Source: Thauera humireducens (GTDB lineage Bacteria > Pseudomonadota > Gammaproteobacteria > Burkholderiales > Rhodocyclaceae). From it: a stretch of 64,000 nt of DNA. The notes under the pieces are model-generated. The model had not been told where the DNA came from. It saw only the letters and a list, made by a program, of their open reading frames with translations, and made no database searches. The stretch covers positions 1,178,001-1,242,000 of the forward strand of contig NZ_CP014646.1 of NCBI RefSeq assembly GCF_001051995.2. The letters run 5' to 3'. This document shows positions 45,601 through 52,897 of the stretch, piece by piece. Numbering within the stretch: the first letter of the stretch is position 1; each line of letters begins with the position of its first letter. The position numbers and the translations under genes were made by a program.

Positions 45601-45673
45601 GATGGTGCTCGCCCTGGTGGCCATGGGCGACGCCGAATGGCACCTGCCCACACGCCACCCGGCAACCCACTGA
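42647..45673 (+). CDS. Large protein with C-terminal CHAT/caspase-like protease domain
   Basis: This is 1008 residues from the ATG at 42647, with AGGAGAG upstream. Residues 1-350 are helical and repeat-like (HEAT-like in appearance). About 350-440 is an odd Gly/Asp-rich stretch. A beta-rich central part carries RVNALLLHDERSHHYFVAG and ARFCSGW with a cysteine cluster at 747-772 (CRCPSC, ICPLG) that may bind zinc. The last 150 residues look like a CHAT peptidase, with a His candidate in LILLAHHDLD (859/860) and a Cys in VLLLGCMTATD (Cys909). CHAT proteases cut partner proteins in defence systems. The domain call is by motif and order, not alignment. Confidence 0.7.
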   Translation: MDDDFDSALVEPLLQFAHADPEPQVCLAALEAVTHFPLDRHQWQSVADAAWRVVQSEPAASPARRDALAFAARIPLRSLREHLRSRANDDAEPDRDIIAEALAVVADPSRIAPLVAGLASGHMENYRPLAAMPLEDSGVSAADLPAPGPQYGDDAHFWRALCLARLGDFAELGAVFASDDILPPLFWGAPWTAYAAVEAVRPVPDAMRDHLLAVLAQVDADEAAGRISNGVARALRLTAWAATGTADAEGGAMRPPHPPHPVSLPPEFDPPAKAAELAERQLQATAPGFDDAQVGWMIARESAGDYIPALLAVDRANLAPEARVRLIQLIGFAADAQTGRALSPYRGAGPAAGGGERPALIEDQHQAAAPPMGGLDEFRVAEEEGGGSGFESLDEGFDDRDAGCVVDLDGIGASVSRGGHVATGHVAAGQVTADATSLQEQPDAQDKRRVNALLLHDERSHHYFVAGATNTVRCWIGLPQAGIPTANATIPQLRLPPEGLELVVELCWIGKRDGQPDRHGNGPAGRLHLPAKRTARSEDCDLGIDVPADIDRLEADIVFTFMGKVFEAVRVSAPVLPVGTTEDGLAAPSIEVQFGQREVIRLQERTPVSATLTFGPGYMQMFDGSGGKIFDLGNTTPLTTFLNEQLFLKEASLVRRRSQQGVQEGEALLDVDDPDVIELFGNLARHGAALYQKLRGQGFSDPGDRIQLINKDESRHVPLEFVYDRGFPKKGARFCSGWREALTGDGCRCPSCDATGGTTGGSWSETICPLGFWAIRKVIERFDSAHLQDLSLPAWRRRDLRPLDAALCASTDRVPAEERAALREALAQSVTAPTIAADWDEWERTLAAKSPPLLILLAHHDLDAGLDYLEIGDKTLDEHRRWRYRPQLNEALINPAAIEPGPIVLLLGCMTATDVAETGYGSLASNFKDFHASLVLGTMAKVLGRHAGPLACELLAELAAVDTPDADFGSVLRRVRRRMLAHGFLMVLALVAMGDAEWHLPTRHPATH

Positions 45674-45689
45674 TTCCGGAGCCCGCGCC

Positions 45690-46913
45690 ATGCTGCGTCT
45701 CGAGATGCTTCCCGCCGCCCACGGCGACTGCCTGTGGATCGAATACGGCAGCGGCACCGCCGTCCACCGCATCCTGATCGACGGCGGCCCCGCCCACACC
45801 TACCCTGCGCTGCGCGAGCGCATCCTGCATCTGCCGGCCAACGAGCGGCGCTTCGACCTGCTGGTGATCACGCACGTCGACGCCGACCACATCGAAGGGG
45901 TGATCCGCCTGCTGCTCGACGCCGAAGCCCTGCACTGCCGCTTCGACCGCATCTGGTTCAACGGCCGCGACCAGCTCAACGCCGTGCCCGACCCGGCGGG
46001 CGAACCGCTGGGCGCACTGCAGGGCGAGATCCTCGGCGTGCTGATCGCCGACTACGAGGCCCGCACCGGCAGCGCGGTGTGGAACCTCGGTTTCGACCAG
46101 GCGCTGGCCGCCATCGACCGCCGGCACCCCACCTTGCCCGCGGTCGACCTGCCCGGCGACTGCCGGCTGACCCTGCTCTCGCCCGACCACGAGCGCCTGC
46201 TTAACCTCAAGGACCGCTGGAAGAAGGAGCTGGACCGTGCCGGCATCGCCTCTGGCGACGTCGCTGCCCTGCGCACGCGGCTTGCCGCCAGCCGCAGCCT
46301 GCGCCCGCTCGGCGACGTGCTCGGCGCCGAGGACAAGGCCGACGAAGTCGAAGCGATGAGCGGCCGCCACGAACTGCCCGAGGACGACGACAGCGACCTC
46401 GGCGCCGAGCTGGAGGACACCCTTGGCCGCGGCAGTGGCGAGCCGGGTGCCGACGCTCCCTTCGGCGGCGACACCAGCGCGGCCAATGGCAGCAGCATCG
46501 CGCTGCTGCTCGAATACCCCGCGACCGCGCCCGAAGTGCGCCTGCTGCTGGCTGGCGATGCCTGGCCGGGCGTGCTCGAGACCTCGCTCGCCACCCTGCT
46601 CGGCGATCCGGCAAAACGCTTCACGCTGGACGCCTTCAAGCTGCCCCACCACGGCAGCGTCGCCAACCTCAGCCCCGGCCTGCTCGACCGCCTGCGCTGC
46701 AGCCATTACCTCGTGTCGACCAGCGGCGCGCTGTTCCGCCACCCGCACAAGCGCGCGCTCGATCTGATCCTCGAGCACCATGCCGCTCCGGGGCGTCCCA
46801 CGCTGCACTTCAACTACCTCACGCGCTGCACCGCCCCGTGGAGCGACACCGCCGACCAGGCACGCCGCAGCTACCGCGCCCTCCACCCGAAGGGCCATGC
46901 CGTTTCATTCTGA
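45690..46913 (+). CDS. MBL-fold metallo-hydrolase (ComEC/Rec2-like hydrolase domain)
   Basis: This 407-residue protein begins MLRLEMLPAAHGDCLWIEYG, a typical start of soluble ComEC-like metallo-beta-lactamase-fold enzymes. The metal motif is ITHVDADHIEG (His62, Asp64, Asp66, His67). The later ligands are LLAGDAWP and KLPHHGSVANL, and the C-terminus has YLVSTSGALFRHPHK. A charged insertion lies at about 190-265 (DKADEVEAMSGRHELPEDDDS and following). It starts 16 bp after the CHAT gene with GGAG in place, so the two are clearly one operon. Such MBL proteins accompany protease-based conflict systems; the substrate is unknown. Confidence 0.85.
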   Translation: MLRLEMLPAAHGDCLWIEYGSGTAVHRILIDGGPAHTYPALRERILHLPANERRFDLLVITHVDADHIEGVIRLLLDAEALHCRFDRIWFNGRDQLNAVPDPAGEPLGALQGEILGVLIADYEARTGSAVWNLGFDQALAAIDRRHPTLPAVDLPGDCRLTLLSPDHERLLNLKDRWKKELDRAGIASGDVAALRTRLAASRSLRPLGDVLGAEDKADEVEAMSGRHELPEDDDSDLGAELEDTLGRGSGEPGADAPFGGDTSAANGSSIALLLEYPATAPEVRLLLAGDAWPGVLETSLATLLGDPAKRFTLDAFKLPHHGSVANLSPGLLDRLRCSHYLVSTSGALFRHPHKRALDLILEHHAAPGRPTLHFNYLTRCTAPWSDTADQARRSYRALHPKGHAVSF

Positions 46914-47155
46914 ACCCGTCCGACGCCGCCCCGCCGCCCCTGAGTCGACACCCTGCCCCCGAAAGCCATGCCGCTGACCGGGAGCGTCAATCGTCGCTCC
47001 AGAACTGTCGACGGGCGGGATGCGGATGGGATGCCGGGGCGGGAAAAGTGCCGCAGCCGGTGTCGATGCCCGTTTGATCCGTGTTCATACCCGCGGCGGC
47101 GGAGTCGGGAGATCAGGTTAATATCCGGCGTCACGTATTTGCGGCAATGCAGCAT

Positions 47156-49174
47156 ATGAACGATTTCTTCCCGATCACGAACCCGGTCGTGGTCTTCGCC
47201 CTCGTCGCCGTCATCATCCTGCTCGCCCCCATCGTGATGGGGCGCATGCGCATGCCGGGCATGATCGGCTTGCTGCTGGCGGGAGCGATCCTGGGGCCCA
47301 ACGCGCTCGGCGTGCTCGAGCGCGACCAGTCCTTCGTGCTCTTCGGCACGGTCGGCCTGCTCTACATCATGTTTACGGCGGCGCTCGAGATCGATCTGGC
47401 CATCCTGAAGCGCTACAGCGTTCATAGCGTGGTGTTCGGGCTGGTCACCTTCGCGATCCCGCAGGGCCTGGGCATGCTGGTCGCGTACTACGTGCTCGGC
47501 TTCGCGTGGCCGGCGGCGATTCTGCTGGCGAGCATGTTCGCCTCGCACACCCTGCTGACCTACCCCATCGTGAGCCGGCTCGGACTGACACGCAATCAGG
47601 CCGTGACGACCGCCGTGGGCGGCACGATCGTGACCGATACCCTGGCGCTGCTGGTGCTGGCGGTGATCGCCGGCATGACGCGCGGCGAGGTGGACGAGAG
47701 TTTCGCATGGCAGCTGGGGCTCAGCCTGACGCTGTACGTCGCGGCGATCCTCATCGGCCTGCCGCTGCTGGCACGCTGGTTCTTCCGCCGCGTCGCGCGC
47801 GATGGCGTGGCCGAGTTCGTATTCGTACTGGCGACCGTGTTCGGCTGCGCGGCGCTATCGCATGTCGCCGGCTCCGAGCCCATCGTCGGCGCCTTCCTCG
47901 GCGGGCTGGCGCTGAACCGCCTGATTCCGCACAACAGCACGCTGATGAACCGGATCCAGTTCACCGGCGATGCGCTGTTCATCCCCTTCTTCCTGCTCTC
48001 GGTCGGCATGCTGCTCGACCTGAGCGTTTTCGCCGGCGGCGCCCGGGCGTGGCTGGTGGCCATCTGCATGCTCGCCACGGTGCTGGTGGCAAAGTGGCTG
48101 GCGGCGGAGACAACGCGCCCCCTGCTCGGCTACAGCCTGGATCAGGCCCGCGTGGTGTTCGGGCTGAGCGTCCCGCAGGCGGCGGCAACGCTCGCCGCGA
48201 CGATCGTCGGCTTCGAGATCGGACTCTTCGACGACACCGTCGTGAATGGCGCCATCGTCATGATCCTGGTGACCTGCTTCTGGGCCCCCATCGTCGTCGA
48301 TCGACACGGGCGCAACCTCGTCCAGGCGGAGGCCGGACTTGCGGCGGAAGCGCCGGTGGCCAAGCAGCGGATCCTGGTGGCCTGCTCGACGGAAAGTTCG
48401 GCCCGGCCCCTGATCGATCTGGCGATCCTCATGCGCGATCCGGCGCAGGCGCAGCCCGTATATGCGCTCAACGTCGTCGAGGACGGCGACGACGCGGTCA
48501 GGGGTGTCGCCGCGGCCGAACGCATGCTCGACGCGCTCGTCCCGCAGCTTTCGGCAGCAGGCGTCCCGGCGCAGCCGGTCACCCGCATCGACCTGAACAC
48601 CGCGGCGGGCATCCTGCGCGCCCGGCGCGAACTGCACGCACGCAAGGTCATCGTCGGCTGGCGCAAGCGCAGCATCGGCACCGAGTTCTTCTTCGGCTCG
48701 ATGGTCGAGCAGCTGCTGCAGGACGGCCAGTACCTGCTGATCGCCAGCCGCCTGCGCGAACCGCTCAACACCTGCAAACGCATCGTGATTGCGCTGCCAC
48801 CCCACGTCGAGAATGAAGACGGCTTCATCGACGGGATGCGGACCCTCGGACACCTCGCGCGGCAGCTCGGCGTCGGCATGCTGATCCTGTGCGAGACCGC
48901 GCATGAGGCGGGCGTGCAGCGTCGTCTCAAGGCGCTGCGTCCGGCAATCGAGTTCAAGCTCCAGCCGATCGCGGCGTGGAGCGGCGTACTGCGCGCCCTG
49001 TCCGAGCTGGCGCGCAAGGATCAGCTGATGGTGTTCGTCGGCGTCCGTCCCGGCGGCTACGCCTGGCGCACCTCGCTCGGCACCCTGCCGGAGCGGGTGA
49101 GCCGGCTTTCGCCGGACTTGAACATGCTCGTGTTCTACCTGCCCGAGATGAACGAACCGGACGACCTGGCATGA
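47156..49174 (+). CDS. CPA2-type cation/proton antiporter with C-terminal USP domains
   Basis: From the ATG at 47156 the product has 672 residues. Residues 1-390 form a CPA2 antiporter with about twelve helices (PGMIGLLLAGAILGPNALGV and SEPIVGAFLGGLALNRLIP are diagnostic). Residues about 410-670 are soluble and read as tandem universal-stress-like domains (QRILVACSTESSARPLIDLAI and CKRIVIALPPHVENEDGFIDGM). It probably exchanges K+ or Na+ for protons under nucleotide control. An earlier in-frame ATG at 47081 is less likely. The stop overlaps the esterase start. Confidence 0.88.
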   Translation: MNDFFPITNPVVVFALVAVIILLAPIVMGRMRMPGMIGLLLAGAILGPNALGVLERDQSFVLFGTVGLLYIMFTAALEIDLAILKRYSVHSVVFGLVTFAIPQGLGMLVAYYVLGFAWPAAILLASMFASHTLLTYPIVSRLGLTRNQAVTTAVGGTIVTDTLALLVLAVIAGMTRGEVDESFAWQLGLSLTLYVAAILIGLPLLARWFFRRVARDGVAEFVFVLATVFGCAALSHVAGSEPIVGAFLGGLALNRLIPHNSTLMNRIQFTGDALFIPFFLLSVGMLLDLSVFAGGARAWLVAICMLATVLVAKWLAAETTRPLLGYSLDQARVVFGLSVPQAAATLAATIVGFEIGLFDDTVVNGAIVMILVTCFWAPIVVDRHGRNLVQAEAGLAAEAPVAKQRILVACSTESSARPLIDLAILMRDPAQAQPVYALNVVEDGDDAVRGVAAAERMLDALVPQLSAAGVPAQPVTRIDLNTAAGILRARRELHARKVIVGWRKRSIGTEFFFGSMVEQLLQDGQYLLIASRLREPLNTCKRIVIALPPHVENEDGFIDGMRTLGHLARQLGVGMLILCETAHEAGVQRRLKALRPAIEFKLQPIAAWSGVLRALSELARKDQLMVFVGVRPGGYAWRTSLGTLPERVSRLSPDLNMLVFYLPEMNEPDDLA

Positions 49175-49887
49175 CGATCCACGACACCCTCCCCGACACC
49201 CCGGCGCTCGAGATCGAGACGGGTCCGAACCCGCAGGTCACCGTGATCTGGATGCACGGGCTGGGCGCGGACGGCAGCGACTTCGCGCCGATCGTCCCCG
49301 AGCTGAACCTGCCCGAATCGCCTGCGGTAAGGTTCATCTTCCCGCACGCGCCCTACCGGCCGGTGACCTGCAACGGCGGCTACGTCATGCGCGCCTGGTA
49401 CGACATCGTTTCCCTGGCGCCGGGCAGCCGTGAGATCGACGAACCCAGCCTGCTCGAGTCGCGCGACAGCATCCGCCAGCTGATCGCGCGCGAAGCGGCC
49501 CGGGGCGTCCCGAGCGAGCGCATCGTCCTCGCCGGCTTCTCCCAGGGCGGCGCCGTCGCCTACCTGGCCGGCCTCACGCACCCCGCGCCACTGGCCGGCA
49601 TCATCGCCCTGTCGACCTACATTCCGAGCCCCGCCCTGCTACTCGCCGAGTTCACCGCGCCGAACGGCCGTATTCCGGTATTTGCGGCGCATGGCACCGA
49701 CGATGACGTCGTCTCGCTCGAGCTCGGCGAACAGGCGCTCGAGGTGGTGCGCGGGATCGGCGTTGCGCCCGAGTGGCGCACCTATGCAATGCCGCACTCG
49801 GTGTGCCTCGACGAGATCGCCGACATCGGGACCTGGCTGGCGCGCATCATCACCGAGGCGTGCCGGCCCGCGGCTGCTGCTCCCTGA
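49171..49887 (+). CDS. Carboxylesterase/phospholipase (EstB type alpha/beta hydrolase)
   Basis: This 238-residue alpha/beta hydrolase has the oxyanion-region motif VIWMHGLGADGSDF and nucleophile Ser in VLAGFSQGGAVAY. The Asp lies in FAAHGTDDDVVSL and the catalytic His in YAMPHSVCLDEI. It matches the bacterial carboxylesterase II/acyl-protein-thioesterase-like family that hydrolyses short-chain esters. It overlaps the antiporter gene by ATGA. Confidence 0.93.
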   Translation: MTIHDTLPDTPALEIETGPNPQVTVIWMHGLGADGSDFAPIVPELNLPESPAVRFIFPHAPYRPVTCNGGYVMRAWYDIVSLAPGSREIDEPSLLESRDSIRQLIAREAARGVPSERIVLAGFSQGGAVAYLAGLTHPAPLAGIIALSTYIPSPALLLAEFTAPNGRIPVFAAHGTDDDVVSLELGEQALEVVRGIGVAPEWRTYAMPHSVCLDEIADIGTWLARIITEACRPAAAAP

Positions 49888-49977
49888 CGCGTCCTGGCGG
49901 GGCCAGAACGGCACCCGCGGCTACAATCGCTCCCCATCCTCCCTCCAACACTCAGAACCCCAAAACAAGAGGAAGCC

Positions 49978-50898
49978 GTGCGCAGTCGTTTCGTCGAACT
50001 ATCCGACACAAGCAAGGGCCTGCTGGCCGCGCTGGTCGTGGTCATCTGCTGGTCGGGCTTCAACATCGTGTCGCGCTTCGGCAGCACGGCGACCTTCACA
50101 CCCTTCGATCTCGCCGCGATGCGCTATGGCGTGTCGGGTGCCCTCGCGCTGCCCTTCTTCCTCAAGCTCGTGCCCCCGCGGGAGTGGCCGCGCCATGCGG
50201 TACTGGCCCTGGTCGGCGGGCTGGGCTATGGCCTGCTGGTGTATTCGGGGTTCGCTTTTGCGCCGAGCGCACACGCGGGCGTGTTCGTGAATGGCGGCAT
50301 CCCGTTCTGGACCGTCGTCATCGTCGCCGTGATGGCGGGCTTTCACGTCGCGCGCCAGACCGTGATCGCCTTGCTGCTGTCGAGCGCCGGACTCGTGCTG
50401 ATCGGATTCCAGAGCCTGTTTTCCGCATCGGCCCAGGACGAATGGATCGGTGACGGACTCTTCCTCGCTGCCGCCCTGAGCTGGGCCGTGTTCGGCCTGT
50501 TGATGCGGCGCTGGCAGATCCGTCCGCAGCTGGGCATCCTCGGCATCGCGAGCTTTTCGCTCGTCACCTACATGCCGATCTACCTGCTGTGGCTGCCGGG
50601 CAACATCGCCAACGCCGGCTGGGGCGAGATCGGGCTGCAGGCGGTCTACCAGGGCATCATCGCCGCGCTGCTGGCGGCGGGCATGTACAGCTACGCGAAC
50701 CAGAAAATCGGCGCCTGCCAGGCGTCGATGATGCTCGCGCTGGTGCCGGCATTCTCCGCGATCGGCGGCTGGCTGATCCTGGACGAAGCACTGGGCATCA
50801 CCACCGTGATCGGCATCGTCGTCGTCTCGCTGGGCGCCCTGCTCGGCGCCTCGCCGCCGGGCTCGATGGCACGTCTGTTGTCTTCGGGATTGCGATGA
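49978..50898 (+). CDS. EamA/DMT family transporter
   Basis: This 306-residue protein has ten predicted membrane helices arranged as two EamA repeats. The first starts LLAALVVVICWSGFNIVSRFG and the second LFLAAALSWAVFGLLMRRW. DMT exporters move amino acids or metabolites; the substrate is unknown. The start is a GTG with AAGAGGAAG upstream. Confidence 0.9.
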   Translation: MRSRFVELSDTSKGLLAALVVVICWSGFNIVSRFGSTATFTPFDLAAMRYGVSGALALPFFLKLVPPREWPRHAVLALVGGLGYGLLVYSGFAFAPSAHAGVFVNGGIPFWTVVIVAVMAGFHVARQTVIALLLSSAGLVLIGFQSLFSASAQDEWIGDGLFLAAALSWAVFGLLMRRWQIRPQLGILGIASFSLVTYMPIYLLWLPGNIANAGWGEIGLQAVYQGIIAALLAAGMYSYANQKIGACQASMMLALVPAFSAIGGWLILDEALGITTVIGIVVVSLGALLGASPPGSMARLLSSGLR

Positions 50899-51035
50899 GG
50901 CCACCAGCCTCCGCCCGGACCCGCCGGGTCGCTGCGATCCCGCTCGATGCAGCGCGCGGCATTTCCGCCCGGATGCAGGCCCCTGACGTCTTCGCCTGAC
51001 AATTCGTCGGAGCCCGCATCACATGACAGCCAGGG

Positions 51036-51539
51036 TCACTCGCGCCGCGCCCAGATCCCTTGGATCGCCAGTTCGAATCCCCCGAACTGGCGATCCGCGA
51101 TCATTAGCCCTACCTGTTCGATAGTCGCACCGCGCAGCGCCGGCGCGTCCGGGACCGCGCGACCGCGCCAGGTGGGCAGAAAGTCGGCCAGGGCCAATGC
51201 CTGCCGGATCCAGCGTCCATCGGGAGGCGCGAAGGCGGCTTGGTAATTGACACCATCGAAGCCGCGATCGATGCGCAGGTTGAGCTTGTAGCGGCGGCCG
51301 TCCCCGCGCACGACGAGCTCGATGGCTTCGATGTCCCGCGCCGATGGCGGCGAAACCGATGCACGCACCGAGGCGAAGCCGCCGTTGTTGTCCGGCGAAA
51401 CCTGCCCGCCGAACACGGCATGGCCGGCCGGATCGAAACGCAGCGTGCTGCGCGACACACCGCCCATGACGCGATCGTCGATGGCGGACCAGGCAGAGAC
51501 CGCTTCGGGGCGATCGAACAGGAAGAGCGTTTCGGGCAT
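51036..51539 (-). CDS. CIA30-like (complex I intermediate-associated protein 30) family protein
   Basis: This 167-residue protein matches the beta-sandwich CIA30/NDUFAF1-like family: WSAIDDRVMGGVSRSTLRFDPAGHAVFGGQVSPDNNGGFASVR, then LVVRGDGRRYKLNLR and the C-terminal IEQVGLMIADRQFGGFELAIQGI. Bacterial members have no established function. Human homologues help assemble complex I. The ATG at 51539 was chosen because it sits directly before the conserved core. Confidence 0.9.
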   Translation of the reverse strand: MPETLFLFDRPEAVSAWSAIDDRVMGGVSRSTLRFDPAGHAVFGGQVSPDNNGGFASVRASVSPPSARDIEAIELVVRGDGRRYKLNLRIDRGFDGVNYQAAFAPPDGRWIRQALALADFLPTWRGRAVPDAPALRGATIEQVGLMIADRQFGGFELAIQGIWARRE

Positions 51540-51719
51540 GGCGGGATTATCGCGCCGATGGTCGGTATTGCGATGTGTAGCAGGATTCTGAGGCGCATGG
51601 CGAAGTATGGACTCCCGTCGCGACCACCTAGTCCGATACCTCATGATCGGTTGATCCTGCGATAAGAACAACTCACTTGCCGGACTCGGCCCAATGCAGC
51701 GCAGATGCGGCGTGCGTAC

Positions 51720-51745
51720 AAAAAAACGGCCCGCCGAAGCGGGCC
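51720..51745 (-). terminator. Rho-independent terminator downstream of the bacteriohemerythrin gene
   Basis: On the minus strand, GGCCCGC-TTCG-GCGGGCC (7-bp perfect stem, stable tetraloop) is followed by a C and seven T residues. It closes the transcript coming from the hemerythrin genes. Confidence 0.9.
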
Positions 51746-51748
51746 AAA

Positions 51749-51811
51749 CCCGAAATCACCCCCGCGCCTTCCGGCGCGAGAGGCAACCACGACGCACTTC
51801 CTGATTTCGGG
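51749..51811 (-). ncRNA. Structured 3' UTR or candidate small RNA after bacteriohemerythrin
   Basis: A perfect 10-bp outer stem (CCCGAAATCA / TGATTTCGGG) encloses a second 6-bp hairpin (CGCGCC-TTCC-GGCGCG). Three bases after it comes the terminator at 51720-51745. On the minus strand the order is structured domain then terminator, as in 3'-UTR-derived sRNAs. The whole interval 51540-51847 (308 bp) has no convincing gene; the part from 51540 to 51718 shows nothing I recognise. Confidence 0.4.
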
Positions 51812-51847
51812 AAGGGAGAACTATTCGGGCGCGACGCTGCCTCGGAC

Positions 51848-52291
51848 TCAGGCCTTGGCCGAATCGCGCCGAAACACCAGCGGCGCGCCGCCGTGGGAAC
51901 GCTTGACCATCCACTGCGCGAGCGCCGAATCCATGTAGTCGGCGTGACCGGGGAACCAGTCCATCAGCGCCTGCGCCAGTTCGCGCACGATGCCAGAATT
52001 GCCGTCGGCGAGCGCCTGCTGTACCTCGCGCACCGAGGCCAGCACCTTGGCGTGCTCGTCGATGTGACAGTCCCCAGCCGGAAAGTCCGTCGTCCGCATC
52101 CAGCCGTCCTCCTGCTCGAAGTGGGCCACGGCATGCGCGGCAAAGGCGTCCAGGGCTTGCGCCAATCCGTCATCCGGCGTTGTCAGCAGGGCATCGACCA
52201 GCGTCACGAACTCGCGATGGGTGTCATCCATCGCCGCGTAACCGAGCAAATACCTGTCCGTCCAGTCGAATCCCGCCTGCATTTCCGTCAT
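51848..52291 (-). CDS. Bacteriohemerythrin (single domain)
   Basis: This 147-residue oxygen-binding di-iron protein has the hemerythrin ligand pattern: MDDTHREFVTLVD, AHFEQEDGWM, HIDEHAKVLAS and FPGHADYMDSAL (His and Glu/Asp ligands). CGGAG is 6 nt before the ATG. It lies 38 bp downstream of a second, IS-disrupted hemerythrin gene on the same strand, so the two formed a unit before the insertion. Confidence 0.93.
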   Translation of the reverse strand: MTEMQAGFDWTDRYLLGYAAMDDTHREFVTLVDALLTTPDDGLAQALDAFAAHAVAHFEQEDGWMRTTDFPAGDCHIDEHAKVLASVREVQQALADGNSGIVRELAQALMDWFPGHADYMDSALAQWMVKRSHGGAPLVFRRDSAKA

Positions 52292-52329
52292 GTCTGTCTC
52301 CGAAGATCACCGGACGCCTCGCCCGGCTG

Positions 52330-52897
52330 TCAGCTGCCGAGCCCCACCGGGGCTGGCGCCATGTTCACGATGCGGGTGAACAGCGCGGCATACTCGCCGG
52401 CCGCACCCTGCCACGGATTATCGTTGGCCAGGAAGGCGGCGTCGATCTCGGCCCAGTCTTCGGCGGTGAGGTGCTTCCGGGCGAGGGGAAAGACCAGGTG
52501 CTCCTCGGTGCTCATGTGCTGCCACTCGAACTCGATGTAGGCCTTCAGCGCCGCCTGGTACGCAGCAAAGGCCGACTCGCCCTCACGACGGTAGGTTTCC
52601 AGCGCTGCACGCAGCGCGGCGATGCGGGCGTCGCCCTGCGTGTGTTCCTGTTCGAGCTGCTCGATGACGGGCAGCACCTCGTCGCAGCGCTGGCGCAGCC
52701 TGGCGAACAGGTAGGCGTTCTCCTTCGGGTGGTGCACCTTCTCGGGCACGTTCTCGATGTAGTCGATCATCGATGTCATCAGTTCGAAGTCGGGCGTCAG
52801 CCGCCCGGCCTCGATCCCGCTGGCGAGCGCGCGCAGGCCGCTCAGCATCGCCGCCAGGGCGCGGTGCTCGTCGTGGATAATGTCCAGGGATTTGTTG
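52330..52897 (-). pseudogene. Hemerythrin-domain gene split by an insertion sequence
   Basis: The body of a cation-binding hemerythrin-domain protein of about 190 residues begins SLDIIHDEHRALAAMLSGL. It holds EKVHHPKENAYLFARL and EFEWQHMSTEEHLVFPLA, which carry the iron ligands. The first four codons (MSNK) and the ribosome-binding site AAGGAA are on the far side of the ISL3 element at 54210-54222, so the gene is interrupted right after its start. An ATG inside the IS end at 52965 stays in frame and could give a 211-residue fusion with 29 residues of IS-derived N-terminus, so partial function may survive. Confidence 0.85.

Noticed and set aside
44162..45799. 545-codon minus-strand frame opposite the CHAT-protease gene
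   Set aside because: Shadow frame. The plus-strand gene has a ribosome-binding site, motif-bearing domains and operon spacing.
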